The notes beneath the pieces are model-generated. The model saw only the letters and a list, made by a program, of their open reading frames with translations. It made no database searches and was not told where the DNA came from. Positions 1 to 14,006 of a stretch of 64,000 bases of DNA are shown piece after piece (the first letter of the stretch is position 1; every line of letters starts with the position of its first letter). Both the position numbers and the translations under genes were made by a program. Source of the stretch: Metallyticus violacea (Eukaryota > Arthropoda > Insecta > Mantodea > Metallyticidae); NCBI GenBank assembly GCA_030762175.1, contig CM060831.1, positions 65,760,001-65,824,000 of the forward strand, in the 5' to 3' direction.

Positions 1-3000
1 AATGTTATTTTGCGCGCTTTACTGTTCAGAGGATAACCGTAATTTCTGCAGGCGTTACAAATTTATTAATTTGATTTTAATCGTAACACAATAAAACTTC
101 GTTAACACGTATTCAAAGCGATCAAAAATTAATATTTCCTGTTAAAAATACTAAACTAAGACTAAATTAATACAATTTACTAAAGTACAGTGACGGTTCG
201 TGACATAAAAAATTGGTCAGTCCTAACTCTCTACATAAGGAGTTTGACTTGAAAATAATATTGAGTATGTACTACACAGTTTTGAGTATAAAAATAAACT
301 AATATACACAATTGTATCTACTCATTGTTTTAGACCACTTATTACAGAGCAGAAGACTGATAAAGTAAAAACTGCTATATTTTAACATAAATTACAACAC
401 ATTAGAGCATTTGTATAATAGGAAAATGAAAAAGTGTAATTCTTTTACAATATTCATTGTTTTTAGGTCATTTTATGTGAAACACTTTAAGCACTGAAAT
501 GGGGTCATAGAAATCCGAAGCTACAACCAGTAGTACCACACCAATCGCTTCAACATATGCCGAGCTAAATGCATTAGCATTAAACTAATATTTTAACAAT
601 CCAAATAGTTGTATTTTAATAGATACGGACTACAAAACAAGTAGCTAATTTACTATACCAGTAAACGCAGAATTTAAACGTTTTTGTAGCTACACATGTT
701 TCAAAAATATGTTAAAGCTTGCCGGCTCGCGCATTAATCTGAGTTGCTATAGAAGTAAGGTAGCCACTCAAAGTCAAGCCTTAGACTGTCCGATCGTCAG
801 TTTTGGTTATACTTGTTATCTTAGAGCATAAAGAAAATAAAGATGTAATGATCATGCCTGGCTAGCACGTTGTTACCAATAAACTCGCATGTCAGCATTC
901 AGAAATATTTAAAACTTAAGTTAAAAACGGAAAACCATGAAACAATAATTACATATACTGGATAAAGATTGGTGCAACCGGGTTGTACCTGCTGCTCCCG
1001 AAAAGCTGGTTCAGCTACAATACAGTAAACAGAAAGTTTCAAAAACAATTTTCTGCATAAAAATTCACGTTTATTTTGCTGTCGATCGCGGGAACGAAAA
1101 TGTCTGGTAGCTTCGTTATCAGCTGTGTTCATAGCTTCAGTAAAATTCGGAGTGCAGTAAAACGTTCTAAAGTAATGCAGCGGTATATATGAAATTGCCG
1201 CTTGGTTTTCTTTGTGCTTTCTTGCTCCGGTGGGAATCTTGCCTTCCTCTCAAATCTTCAAAAGTGTCCTTCTTTCCCTTATTGCTAAGTAGCAATGTGG
1301 ATTCCTACTCATTTTTAATGCTCTACTTGTCGGTATATAATTTCCGGCTCTCTTTTTTGAATAATTATAATTTGGACTCCGGTCTTGTCCTTGTTCGAGG
1401 CTATACGTCTTCCATCATTCTGCCATATCCTCCCACAAAATTCATTTTGTAATTTGGTAAATATGAAACCAGAATTACTTTAGGTGATGCGATCAGTGAC
1501 CTAGGTAGTTCATTAATTATTTATTACATGTTTAATATTTCATCATATTTTCACTGTCTTGCCGTTAAGTAGATTGCAATTGTGTGTAGGTATTTGGGCA
1601 GTTTATTTTTGTTATGCCTTACATTGATTACAAGCGAAAGATTTGTAAAAGAATTTTGTACGTCAAATCCTCATTAAGACTATTATGCGTTTTTTAATGT
1701 AAGTAAAATTAAAATAATGCTTCATTTTTTAGCGAGTTGAATTAAGAATATATTATTCTAGTGCATCTTTTGGATTAATGAACATTTGATTAATAAGCAT
1801 ATTATTTATCTTGAAGTCGAAGATTTGTCCTATTATATTAAACTGTTATATATTTGTTGATTGTTATATTATATTAATACATTAAATAGCATATTCAATA
1901 CTTGTATTTGTCTGCCATATTTTGTATTTAAAGTCAAGAACAAGAACAAGAATCACTCACAGCCTATCTAATCAGATTTTTGTTCATTTCTTTCCTGAAT
2001 CTGTTTTGTGTTGTTGAGATTGTTGCTGCCTCGGCCTGTTGCCTACGCTTCGTGACAACACAATATCATGGGTGTTTATCGCTGTGTTTTGTTCAGCCCC
2101 CTTTAAAGGACTGGGATCTTTAAAATGATTACACTGCGCAACATTTAAACCACACATTTTATTGATCATACATAACTTATTTTCATTCACAGGTGTATTA
2201 GAAGGTATTCGGTGCCATGACCTTGACCGACATTCGATCCCCGTAAAATTACCTTCCTACGGAGATAGTAATTAGAATATGACTTTGATCTTGGGATTTT
2301 CTGCACTTGTCCTCGCGTTCAGGTCACCGGCCCTCTAATTACGATATGTAAAGCTTTTCCCGGCTCATTTGGCATAAGGCACTACTTATCGCTACGAGGT
2401 ATTGATTTATTTAAAGAACGAGTATTCATCAATCTGTCTTTTAATATCTACTACGTGATTCGCACCGGTAGGCTGAATTGGAATAGGAGAATGCGTGGAC
2501 AGTATCTAGTTAATATCAAAGGTTTCGAATCGAGGCAAACTACCTGTTTATATACTCGTGGTCAGAAAATTACGACGAGGTTCACAAATATACGCGCACA
2601 TTACTCGTAATGCTTTAAAAGTTTAAAATACATAGAGGGGATTGGCTCGATGTAAACTAAATTGCGTAATAAGGCGCGAATATCAGCATCCTAACACGAC
2701 CAAAGTTCAAATCATAATTACCTTCCGCTCGCAGTATGATCATTAAAAGTATATAAAGCTTTCGTGTCCACCTTTTGCTACATTTTACCGCTTCATCATT
2801 TTAAAACTCTCCCTTGTTATCATTGGGTAATACAGTGAAAACTTATTATCATCATTGAATTACATTTGAATTAGTATACGTAATATTAACACTATTGTCC
2901 ATATTTGCTCATGGCAGTATTTAGGACAGTTAAATATTCTTGATGGATAGGCTGATATGCGGAATGTTATCATCTTCCTAATTTGCTTCTTAGAACAGTT

Positions 3001-4604
3001 TTTGCAAGTTAAATGCATATTTCAATATCATCATCCACATTAACTGCTTGTTCAAAGTCATAATGGAAGTGGTCTCTTGAGATTTGCAGATTATTCCATT
3101 CATCCGGTTAAGTGACATGCATTTCACTAACCAATTCGCGGACATAGTCACCACCTCTGTATTTCTCCAGATTCTGTTACTTTCCAGCCTGCGATGACAG
3201 CTTTTATTGCATCAAGCAAAATTTAACTTGGGATTGTATTACGTTTAGCAACGGAAATTGCATCTCATTCGAGTCGCTTGTGATATATTTTCTTTACAAG
3301 AGCAACAACATTCCTTAGTTAAAAAACTGAAAACGACCTGTCATATAAATTTAACTTCTATGTTGACTAGTTTCAGGTGATGTAAGTATTGGGCTGCACA
3401 CCTAATATCTATTTTAAGCAAACACTTGCCTGCTGTAACGAAGCAACGTACAAAACGATAGTTTTGCCCAATTATTCTGATAGTAGGTACTTAAATGTAT
3501 GCTTTTAAAAAAGTTACGGTTTAACAAAACGATAGGAAGTATAAAAATAAATACTTCTAGGAATGTACGAATATAAGGGTTTTAGGCATTATGTTTCTAT
3601 ATTTGCAGCGTATTTCTATTTACAGATTTGACCGTTCCTGTCCTCAATACATTCACTAGTCGCTATTTGGTAATAGTGGTCTTTCATTGTTGACTCTAAG
3701 AGTGCCTTGGTAAAGGACATGAAATATTGATATGTAGGGTTATTCTATGTTGGTTTGCAGTAGATTGTATTATTGAATTATCCTACTTCCCGTGTTATAA
3801 ACTTGTTGCCTTACCCTTTTAGCTTGGTTTGGTTTTGGAATCTCGGGCCATGGCTCCTCCTGTCTGCAGTTACCTAAACATTTGTTATCTGGCATCAAAT
3901 GATATTTTAAACAGTAAACCACGTTTTAGGCAATTTATACATTATGAACATTAACTTTTGAAAGTAATATACTTATTACGGTTGTAATATTTTTCATAGG
4001 GATGGACCGAAGTATTTGTCTTTGTTCCTTACGATATTCAGTGCTGGGAAATTATTGCTTCAATTTGCACTTTTATGAGAATCCCTAATCTAAGGAAATA
4101 TCAACATTTATTGCTAATTGTTTTAGTTTGTTATGATGTTTTACATTTTAAGTATATAAACTATGAAATAATTACAATTTTTAATTATTATATTGTATCA
4201 AAGGGGAGAGTTTTCACGCTGTTATTTTAAATTGTTCAAATAAATCAAAGTTAAATATTAAAACTTTTCATGCTACCGTTCAAAGGCAATTTACCTTTCC
4301 TAGGAAAAACTAGGGGGTTATTTCTCAGCATATTTCCAAACGCAAATGTATTGCTGTTTTATAACTGCAGTATACCAAATTAAACTTGTACGAAATTGAA
4401 ATTGAATTGGCAATTCTGATAGGAATATAGATAGAATTTAAACTGTGGACGATTTGTGGGACAATAGTACTTAAAGCAAGGTCCACAAGAAAATGTACTT
4501 CTTATAGAAACATACAGATAATCTACTTAATAGTTTGAAATATTATTTAAGTATTGTCAGGACACTTGAATATGTTGAGAGTACCAATTGCAGGAATGAA
4601 TAGA

Positions 4605-4622
4605 TTATTATTGTTATTATTA

Positions 4623-4680
<58 letters not shown>
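4605..4680. repeat. (ATT)n microsatellite
   Basis: About 25 trinucleotide units, with two TTG-type interruptions at the low-coordinate end. The open frame through it is a poly-Asn artefact. Confidence 0.95.
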
Positions 4681-5500
4681 GTTTCGGCTTCGGATAGTAA
4701 CCTATTCCAGCTTCATTCATCCATATCCTTCTATTGGCCGTTTTAAAAGCTTCATTTAGAATCCTGTTAGCATTCTTATAAGGAAAAACAAATAATTTTA
4801 GTATTTTGAACATTATTCATTTAATGGTTGTTATTTCTAATACGTTCATTCCTTTCTGTATGTTAAAAGTGTAGCTCTTAAATGACCTCAAGAATTACAA
4901 ATTCACTGTAGGATACATTTTTGTTCTTTCTAGCATAATTTTCACTTCCATATAACTCTTTTTAGCACAGTTAAATTACTTATCTTTCCATCTTTGGTTT
5001 AATTACTACTGAGGCATTCATAAACTGCTGAAATGTTTTGATTTTTTATTCCCTTCTTTATAAATGATATTAAAACCTATATTGAAATCTAACATATATC
5101 TTTGCGTTTCTGTGTTCTAATTTTGTGCTAACAAATATTTTCAGTAGATGGTGGTAATATTTGTTTTGGATATAAAAACATTTAAACACATTTTTCTCTT
5201 GGGAGCGTTCAATTTGTATTTTCTTAACACGCCTATTTACAATGATTAACCAAAACTTAATGATTATCTTTCTAATAAGTGTTGATCCTACACATGCTGC
5301 TATAACCATTGGTATAGCAGCATGCACTTCACAGGCTATTTAAATGTATGCTCGGATACATGATACCAAGACCTCGAGATTTCCTTGAACAGCTGTAAAT
5401 TACTTGATTAGGTCGATGAAAACGAAAACGCCGGTCTAGACGTCCAATAAACGCTTAATCAGTTTGAGAAGAGTGAATTTGTAACCAAGACCAACTTATC

Positions 5501-5501
<1 letters not shown>

Positions 5502-5541
<40 letters not shown>
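5502..5541. repeat. (ATC)n microsatellite
   Basis: Thirteen uninterrupted TCA/ATC units. Confidence 0.97.
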
Positions 5542-5810
5542 TTTAAGTTATTATTATGTTCCTTAAAGCGATGTCGTACAAAACGTGTTGCGTGGTAAGT
5601 TGTTAGTAAAGACACCACTCTCATCGTTGAGCATACCGTATATCTCAGCTACAGTGATGCTTAAGTACGTGAAACGAATCAAAATTCTTCCACAAAACAC
5701 GTGTTTCTTAATAAAATATTACTTAAACCATCACATCGCCCAAAATACTTACACAATAGTGATCATTTAACAATTAAAATTATGAACTTTGCTGGAATAT
5801 TCATAATACC

Positions 5811-5838
<28 letters not shown>
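5811..5838. repeat. (ATT)n microsatellite
   Basis: About nine perfect ATT units. Confidence 0.95.
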
Positions 5839-5841
<3 letters not shown>

Positions 5842-7596
5842 TTACAAAGGATCACACCGAACGTTAGTTATTAATTCTTTCTACTTAACAGTGTTTACGT
5901 TTCGGTTACAAAGTGCGCCGCAACGCAGTGCCCATGTTCAAACCCAATTCCTAACACGTATAAACAATCTTATCTTATAGAACATACTGGAACTATCGTC
6001 CTTCCTTAGATAAAAATTCGGCCACCATAACGTTTTCTATTTCATTCCTAATGTTTTCCTTTACATTCCGTAACTCCACTTGTAGTAATTTTTGGAGTGA
6101 TTTGTTGGCGAGCGTTCAAGATTTTTGCAAATTTCGTCTAGTTTTTCCTCTAACTTAGTTTTCGTTGGTGTTTTTGTTTTGTACTGAATCAATAGATCAA
6201 CTTAGCACAATATCGTAGTTCATAAACATAGTTACATTAATTTTTTTAAAAAATACCCACTTAGAGCACCTTTGTGTATCAGTGTTCATATATTTAATTT
6301 AATTAATAGTATACCATTAATTTTTAATCTCAATAATAATAATAACAACAACAATGATTCTAAAATGCGGTTTCTTCATTTGTGATACTTATAGATTGCA
6401 AGAATTCTAATTTTGTTCCCCTAATACCTAACAGTAATGCCTTAACTTATTTAATTTCATTGATTAATAAGACCTAATTTGACTTTTATATTCTTTTTTA
6501 AAATTATTCAACCTGGTGAGGTATGCACTTAGATTATGCAGCTTCTGAGTGGCGGACTTTTATTTTATTCAAATCAAAAGGCAATGTTTCATTTGAGAAA
6601 ATGTAATATTTTGCTATTAATACTTAATAATAATTATTGTAATCCTTGTTGTAGGGGATATATTCGGCGAAAACAGCGTAACAATAGCAACTTTCCTTTC
6701 GGAAATATTCGCAGTAGGTGATTCGCTTTGTAAGGGCTGCAGCACAAACGTATGAAGTATTTACTGTTTATGAATGAACTACACGTAACACCTTTTGGGA
6801 AAAATCAACAAAATCACAAAAATTTACATTTCAAAAATAAAACGCTTCTTTCTATGTAGTTCGTACTTGGACGGTAAACATCTGTTATCGTCGCTAGCAA
6901 CTATTGCTTTGTTTAAGTTGTGTGGCAGTAATTGTTTTCTGATACCTATGTGTGCATAGTATTTTAGTTAACAGACGCGAATTACTATGCTATTTAATAC
7001 ACGAATAATTGACGCAATAAGGCAACTTTAGATGCAATAGCAATGATCCAAAACTAGCACAATTAGGATAACCTAGATCCTGAACTTGTGCGCTGTTTTT
7101 AAAAACACATCAGTGGAGTAGAAGCGCACAAAGGCGCGTCCCACACACTATTACCGCAATGACGTCATTGCTTAGGGCACTAAAAAGAACATTACAGCCC
7201 ACACGTCCCTACCTTTACCAGGGCATAATGTATTTCCATTCATTTCCAGCTACCAACTATTCTGAAAGCATTGTGTGGGAAGCAGGAAAAACAAAATAAA
7301 CAAGGCAGTGTTTTTACCAATGCTTTAGACAAAAGAATGACACTCTAATTTCAAATGTAGTACATTCAAAAGTCAGTAATTGCTTTTCGAACAAATTCAT
7401 ATGATTGATAATACAAACTGCTTAATATATGTGGATCATAGGTTTGAAAGAATGTCACAATGTTTTATTAATGCATTCTAAACTTGTACCCTGCCCTCAT
7501 TTTAGAACATCACCTAACCTTAAAATTCTATTTTGCAACAACTTATCTGCTCCTCCTGTCGCAAGCTCATATCCTTGCCAACAATTTAAATGCAAT

Positions 7597-7895
7597 GTCC
7601 TGGTGGTGTAGTGGTAACCATACTTGCCTTCTGCACCCAAGATCGCGGGCTCAAACCCGGCCAGGATCGATGGATTTTTTCGGGCGTAAAAATTAAACAT
7701 GGCTTCCTTCGGAAGGGAAGTAAAACTGGGTCCCGTGTCGTACATTTACGGCACGATAAAGAACCTCAAGTCTGAAAAAAGAGACCTCTGAGCAAAATTT
7801 GTCGACCGTTTCACGCCTTGAATTGAATGGGACGCTGATGACTTGAGGTGTTAAAGAGCGCCCGCAAATAAATAAATAAATAATAAAAATAAAAA
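7597..7895 (+). mobile_element. SINE1 copy 1 (tRNA-derived)
   Basis: The tRNA-like head has an A-box-like TGGTGTAGTGG and a B-box-like GGGCTCAAACCC. A conserved body follows (TTTTTCGGGCGTAAAAA, GGGTCCCGTGTCGTACATTT, GACGCTGATGACTTGAG), and the copy ends in an A-rich AAAT tail. It is diverged from copies 2 and 3 by several substitutions. Overlapping open frames on both strands are not genes. Confidence 0.85.
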
Positions 7896-8863
7896 ACACA
7901 TACGTCATTCGTACCACAGCCCCAATTTATCCATAGATTTTCAGATTACTTTGTTTGCTACCTGTTCTTGTAAGAATGTCATATATATGTTATATTATAA
8001 GCTATATAAAGCATTTTATATTCGTTTAAATTCTACTGTTGTTTCTCATAGGGTTGTGTTAAAACCTACATAATAGATGAATAAAATGAATAAAAGAACA
8101 TCAGAATCCAAGAACACCAGAGCCTAAATTGGCTAAAACTGAGAAACATAAATACAAAAAATGTAAATAAAATGAAAGTGTTACAAGACTTGAGAAGCCA
8201 TGATAAATCACGATAAGTAAATACTTCCATCAGACCGCTACAGTAATATAATGTCCCTCTTCTGCCTCTTTGAGCTTTGCTTAAGTCTCACGTTTTAAAG
8301 AGGTGAAATAAAGGAATCCTTGATACTTCTGTCGAGATTGTAATATAACTAAGAATCCATAAATCGTGTCTATGCATATATAACTAACTTTCATTATCCT
8401 CTCTCACTAAAATACTGTGCGGACGTCCTTCTTTGTGCTCTCAGTTTTATAGAATGAAAACGGCTGCATAATAAAAAGAACCTAAAACACTTTCTGCACA
8501 AGTAAAATTAAATTGTAACTATTATTCAGTGAAGTAACAACAGCAACAGTAATTGGTTACACTCTCTTTTATTTGTCTGTTTTATCGTTTTACTTTGTGT
8601 TTTCCAATTTATTTGCGCATAACTATTATTATTTAGTTCTATTTTTTCCCCCTTCTCAATCATATAACGTTTCGGGAAATTGTTTCTTATTTAACTGAGA
8701 TTAAAGATAAAGTCATAAAATAGTTAGAGCTTTGTATCACACTCTAGCAGAATTGATTAGAGCAAATTCATAACGGCAGTGATATATATCTCAAACTTAA
8801 ATTATATTTCTATTATAGCCTAATTCCCATTTAAATATTCACGTTACTTTTAAATAAAACGTC
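7896..8863. other. No recognisable feature
   Basis: AT-rich DNA between two SINE1 copies; nothing supported. Confidence 0.5.
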
Positions 8864-9150
8864 GGTCCTGGTGGTGTAGTGGTTACCATACTTGCCTCCT
8901 AAACCCAAAACGCGGGTTCGAACCCGGCCAGGACCGATGGATTTTTTCGGGGCGTAAAAATCCTAAGTATGGCTTCCTTCGGAAGGGAAGTAAAGCCGTG
9001 GGTCCCGTGTCGTACATTTACGGCACGAAAAAGAACCTCAAGCCTGAAAGAGAGGCCTCTGAGCAAAATTTGTTGGCCGTTTCACGCCCTGAGTTGAATG
9101 GGACGCTGATGATCTGAGATGTTAAAGATCTCCATAAATTAATTAAATAA
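8864..9150 (+). mobile_element. SINE1 copy 2 (tRNA-derived)
   Basis: Well-preserved copy with a head of GGTCCTGGTGGTGTAGTGG and a perfect B box GGTTCGAACCC. The ends of the head are complementary (GGTCCTGG/CCAGGACC), as in an acceptor stem. The body matches copy 3 closely and the tail is AT-rich. The head resembles a Glu/Asp/Gly-type tRNA, but the anticodon arm is not canonical, so it is not called a tRNA gene. Confidence 0.88.
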
Positions 9151-10497
9151 AATTTTATTACATATTATATCGTAACTATTTACAATATTTTGGAATATAT
9201 CCCTTCACAATCTTTTCAATTGTGTCACAAACCAGCAAGAAAATGTATACAGTAGTTTTTGGATGATCCAATAATCAAAAACATTTTAGTGGATGTGAAT
9301 ATTGTATATTTGAACAATTATAGAATAAGGATGCCTTTAAATATATGAAACTGTCTTGTAATAAGTATGTAAGACATATGAACGAGAGCAAAAAATGTAA
9401 TGTAATAACTTATAGAAAGCATTGTATTACGATCCCTTTCTTCTGAAACTGGATGTATCGACAAAAGTCAGTCACCCTGTTCCTTTGGAGGTTTATACCT
9501 AAAGTCGTTTTAGATTAAGAAAAATTATCCACTTTTTCTATAGAAGATCCCGAGATATCGATATTTTTAAAGGATTCGTGCAGGACTGTGACAATATTAA
9601 ATTCATTTTTAGAATGAATACATAAACACGTGTGGTGTGTGAATCACACAAAACTACCTTAAAATTGTATTACCTCCTCATGCATATGAGCGCAAGGTGT
9701 TCTCCGGTCCTGCCAAATCATTTCTCTTTTAGGACATTTATCACTGACCGTGTTATAGAGACAAAAATGCAATGTATGAGTTATTTCCAACTATAGACGT
9801 GGATGTTGTGTATCCAACGCCTTGATCTGGTGGAACGGAGTCTCTCAGCCTAGTGAGGACAATTGGAGAGCTGCCTGATAGAGAGGAAAGTCATGCCAAT
9901 TAACACAGACTATGGCAGGTAGCTTTGTGTTTGAAAGAAAAGTATTTAAAGCAACCAATGGGTCATTTGTCAGAAAAAAAAGCTTAATACAAAAGAATCA
10001 TGAACATTTCTGTTAAAATCTCCAGTTCATTCATGAAAAATCTCTTCCAATGCAAATGTACGCATATTACATTCTGCTCTAAAAGATTTTTCTACTGGTT
10101 AAAAATATACAATCGCTTTATTTATGAATAGGATTATTAACTCCATTTTTTGACTGGCCCTATAGTTTGACATTTTTGGAGGGTTATATCGGGAAAATTA
10201 TGTTAATTAAACCTGGATTTGCAAAGGAGAAACAAAATGATCTACAGCATTTCCAATTTATATAGCCACACACTTGCAACGATTAGATAAATAAAAATGT
10301 TCGTTATATTTTTAACAATAAGAAACACACAAATATTCCACTTACATTTTCTATGAATTGAAAGACCAGATAATTCTTTGAGACTTTAAACCAGGTATAT
10401 TGAGTTTTAAAACCAAAGACTGAATTCAGTGTCACTTCATTATTCAAGCAGTACATTAAAAAATAATTAGGATACATAAGTTGTATTCTAGCCTTAC
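9151..10497. other. No recognisable feature
   Basis: AT-rich intronic sequence on the 3' side of exon F; nothing supported. Confidence 0.5.
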
Positions 10498-10622
10498 CTG
10501 ACTTATCTCCCGAATCCGGATCATCAAAATCATAGAGCCCAGGAGGTTTGCCAGCCCTGAACGAGGGTCTTCTAGATGTTGGACTTGGCCCATCTTCTCC
10601 AGTATCCCCATTGCTACCATAT
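10498..10622 (-). CDS. Rim: Rim-like active-zone scaffold, exon F (last supported exon)
   Basis: 125-bp exon. The acceptor is CTGTTACAG|ATATGG and the donor GTCAG|GTAAGG. Its first base completes an AGA arginine codon begun by exon E, giving ...QSG-R-YGSNGDTGEDG. The segment continues SPTSRRPSFRAGKPPGLYDF and ends in an acidic Asp/Ser stretch (DDPDSGDKSG). SRRPSFR is another R-R-x-S site. It leaves in phase 1, so more coding exons follow 3'. I searched the remaining 10.5 kb by eye for a PDZ-like exon and did not recognise one, so the next exon should be outside the window. Confidence 0.72.
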
Positions 10623-11085
10623 CTGTAACAGAAAAACAGACGTAATGTCAACCTATTCCATATTTTTCAGCCTCAGGATAGTTTAAAGAGTGCAGATCTA
10701 AAACTTTAAAGCAGTTATTATGGAATGTTACAGACGAAAAAGCTCATGACAATGGCAGCATTGTTGATTAAGCGGCAAGCCTCCCACCAAGGCATTAAGT
10801 TTATCCTAGTTCACTATCATCCCCATTTACATCAAATATAGAATTAAGTGGTCCACCGAATTTCAGTGTAAATGTCTTGAAAATGGAATCAATCCTCGAG
10901 TGACGAATTTCAATGTCTTGATTGGCAGCAGAACTCAACGCCAGAATAAGAAACGTGGCTTCCGTGTATATTCCAATAGATCATTTGACAAAACATGAAG
11001 AACTATGGCTGAAAAGGCCAATCACATCATCTAATTCAAGCAATAAAAATTGCACGAAGAAATAGTAGCGTGTGTGTGCAATAAG

Positions 11086-11148
11086 GTTATTTGAGTTACG
11101 GGACACCTGAGCGCGGATGCTTACTGTGAAAGTGCAGCCGTAGCAACC

Positions 11149-11156
<8 letters not shown>
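11086..11156 (+). repeat. Dispersed repeat, family R3, copy 1
   Basis: Starts TTATTTGAGTTACGGGACACC and matches, as a reverse complement, 39756-39822 and, at its start, the window end at about 63969-64000. The family is unidentified. A GA tract follows immediately. Confidence 0.6.

Positions 11157-11186
<30 letters not shown>
11154..11186. repeat. (GA)n microsatellite
   Basis: About 16 uninterrupted GA units directly after a dispersed repeat. Confidence 0.95.
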
Positions 11187-11188
<2 letters not shown>

Positions 11189-11449
11189 TTGAGAAGAAAG
11201 TTAGTGTTATATTTTTACTGACAGTATGAAATGATGCTGTATTTAAAATGATCATAATGATAAGCACTAACATGTGTTATAGGAGATGTTTCAAATGATG
11301 CCCCTCAGCGGCAATACATTGCCGCATCTACACAGAAAATTTATGTATTTCATCTAAATTATTTCCATAAGAACATAGCGGTTCAGAACACGTTTCTTGT
11401 CATAAGGGATCTAGTATCTGTTTCTCTCTCTTAACTTTTGAACAAGTTG

Positions 11450-11700
11450 GTAGCCAGTTTTTCTACCTGCAGCACGATTACTAGGATATTTTCTAGAAAT
11501 TTACCTAATATAAAAACCTGTTCTTCAGGACTGTTTATGTGTAGTGGCCTAACTAACGAAAAACAACGAAAATGTCCAGTAAGAATGCACAACCCCTTGC
11601 TAACAAAGCCTTCCTCAAACTAACATGACATGCACTGAGATATTTGCAAGGAGGATGGAAATTCTCCCCTCCTTTCTGAATGGAACCATCCCACCATTTG
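11450..11700. repeat. Diverged repeat resembling the window end
   Basis: Segments such as GCACAACCCCTTGCTAACAAAG and CCTCAAACTAAC resemble 63885-63920 in the same orientation, about 400 bp from the R3 copy in each case. This suggests parts of one larger element. The open frame 11438-11623 has no domain. Confidence 0.45.
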
Positions 11701-13873
11701 ATTTTCATGACCCATTCTAACCAGGCATGATAATTACCTACTCATTGGATATGTAAACTGTAAAACTTAAATCTTAATTTAAATTTGTGGAGCCGTACAC
11801 AGAAAGTATACATGCCCTATAGCTATTTTAATATGGAGCTATGTAATTAAGTATTTCAAACTGAATTCTCATTCTTTTTTTTATCATTGTTGCTTTAATC
11901 TGTTATGATCCGTTACTGTGTGCAGTCATTGTTAATTCTTGCGAGGCAAACAGCAGTTATTAGTTTGAGTACAAGCAAACTATGGAATTTCCGTGTGTTT
12001 AATAAACAAAGTAAAAACTTCGTCATTAAGAACAGTCAATTGCTGGAAACGTGTGCAAATACGGAATGTGTGGATAGCAACAGTGGGGCTAAAAGAGTTA
12101 AAATACACGTTGAATCTAAGAAACAAAACGGCAATGACAGTGCTAACAAAGAGAAAGTTAATGGATTTTCGGAGACCGAAAATTGTAGAAATCTCTAGGT
12201 GGAAAAGGGAGCAACAGTAAGAATGAAATTATAGTTGGAAATTATGTTGCTTTACCACGTTTTAAAAACTGGCATAAGACTAAGCCGTGGCTGTCTGTAA
12301 ACGACAAAAACTTAGTAATATACACAGTGTGTTCCGAAATTCGTGAACTTAAGGTGGAAAGTATGGAACGTGTACATATTGATCCTTTTTAATTAGTGTT
12401 TTAGCGAATAATATAAAATCTCTGATCATGGAAGTGCAAACCACATATGAAATGCGCAGAAAGCATACATAGTAAGAAATAACAAAGTATAGATAAATTT
12501 GTGAGTGAAAATAAAAAGTTGTGAGGAAAGCAGCATCAAGAAAAAGTAAACACAACTACTTTGTTGTTCAGATACACATATGTAATAGCTAAATAGAAGT
12601 TACCATTCAAAACATCCCGCAGTAATCGAACTGCAAAAATTCAACGGTTTACCAATTAGTAATATACTTCATTCTGACCATGCATGCCGAAATATTTTTA
12701 TTGGAGAAGAAATGGGAAGAAAAAAAAACTCTTGTGCTGTTCATTATAGGATCGAGAACAAATTTTAATCATGAAAGATGAAAGCACAACGATTTATAAA
12801 CATACTAAATACTATACGTACGTTTGTTCTCTGAAGGGGTTGCTTTCTTAACGAAAGTAGGTATATGTCATTGAAATAAAATAATAAAAGTAGTTTCTGA
12901 AAATCAGCCTGTTAGAAATGGAGGGGGGAGGGTTTACCTGGAACCCAAAATTTAAAAATTGATTTAGCGGCACCAATATTTGTTATTTTTTTTTTTTTTT
13001 AGCAAGGAAACGGTAAATACCATTTAAACGAAAATAAGAAAAACAGTTTCTGAAAAATCGGGGAAATCGAACTATTAGAGTGTGTGTATACCTAAAAACC
13101 GAAATTAAAAAGCGCTCTGTAATATTATTTACAAATTCGACTTGCTGAGGAATTTGCCTAGTTTACACAGCTCCTACCTGCATGAGGAATTTTTAATATT
13201 ACATGCTTCATAGTGCAATAACATTTTAAATAAAATTATGAAATTATTTATACATGGTAGTACCATTTTCAATGGTAGTTTTAATATTTTAAGAATGAAG
13301 TTGTTAAATAAAAGAAAAGAACGTGTGATGTATAAATAGAAATAAGTATGCATGTAATTATTTGTTTTGAACAAGTAATGTATTATAAATGATTAGACAG
13401 ATATTAGACTGGAGAGAACATCGTCTAAAATGACAAAAGACGCTTAGTTTTTCCATTATCTTGAAGCTCTTAGTAGCAATTTTCACGTGTTTTAAATGCA
13501 GATTAATTAGAAGATTAACCAGAAACTGAAGTATTAATAAAGTACCGAACATTTTTCCTCGATAGGTCTTTTTCACCAATCATTCGTTTTTTCCCCTTCA
13601 AGACAATGTGAAAATTGTGATACATTCTTCTCGTGGCTTGAAGCACTGCATGCCTTTAAGTACTTCTAGTATCTGTGAAATTTACTGTGTATTCTGAAAT
13701 TCAACTATGTTTTATTTATTTACAACACTTGTAAATTAAACTAACTCAGCAAGTTTTTGCATTGTTCCTAAACCCATGTCACAAATACTATATTATTTCA
13801 GAACCACCCTGTAAAAAGTAATTGATCCTTCTTTCTTGGTTGGAAATATAGAAATCGAAGCTAAAGCACTTAC

Positions 13874-14006
13874 CTGCCCGACTGCTGGGAACCCTGCTGC
13901 TGTCTGGAGGCGGAGGACGAAGTGGCCACACCGCCGCCACCGCCTCCTTCCCTAGCAGCGTACACGTCATAGGCTGAGGCACGTCTAGGTAACTGCACCG
14001 GCAATC
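13874..14006 (-). CDS. Rim: Rim-like active-zone scaffold, exon E (LPRRAS and Gly/Ser/Gln linker)
   Basis: 133-bp exon entering in phase 1 and leaving in phase 2. The acceptor is ATATGCAG|GATTG and the donor GGGCAG|GTAAG. Of three frames only one is both open and in phase with D and F. It gives LPVQLPRRASAYDVYAARE, then six glycines and a Ser/Gln-rich end (SSSASRQQQGSQQSG). The longest ATG-started open frame over this region reads a different frame and is not the coding one. PRRAS is a further R-R-x-S phospho-site-like motif. The exon is not a multiple of three alone, but E plus F together are (258 bp), so skipping would have to remove both. Confidence 0.72.

Larger units (their letters stand above)
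1..7596. other. AT-rich region without recognisable gene
   Basis: Intron or 3' part of the Rim-like gene by position. Only microsatellites are supported (4605-4680, 5502-5541, 5811-5838). Short open frames near 0.9-1.45 kb and 2.0-2.2 kb have no convincing domain or splice context. Confidence 0.5.
10623..13873 (-). other. Intron E-F of the Rim-like gene
   Basis: About 3.25 kb, AT-rich. It holds a dispersed repeat at 11086-11156, a GA tract at 11154-11186, a second repeat-derived stretch at about 11450-11700, and poly-T runs near 12985. Several short open frames between 11.9 and 13.6 kb carry no recognisable domain. Confidence 0.65.

Noticed and set aside
1984..2190. Minus-strand frame ending in a Gln/Ser/Lys-rich stretch, as a possible further exon of the gene
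   Set aside because: Composition is coding-like but it ends in a stop without a donor, and no acceptor in a matching phase (after exon F) could be defended.
4547..4813. Open frame with a run of about 25 asparagines
   Set aside because: It is the translation of an ATT microsatellite; no flanking coding signal.
7130..7290. Possible short inverted repeat (CCCACACACTATTAC and GCATTGTGTGGGAAG)
   Set aside because: Pairing too short and interrupted to separate from chance.
8864..8935. tRNA gene
   Set aside because: A and B boxes and acceptor-like ends are present, but the anticodon arm is not canonical and the sequence continues into a repeated SINE body.
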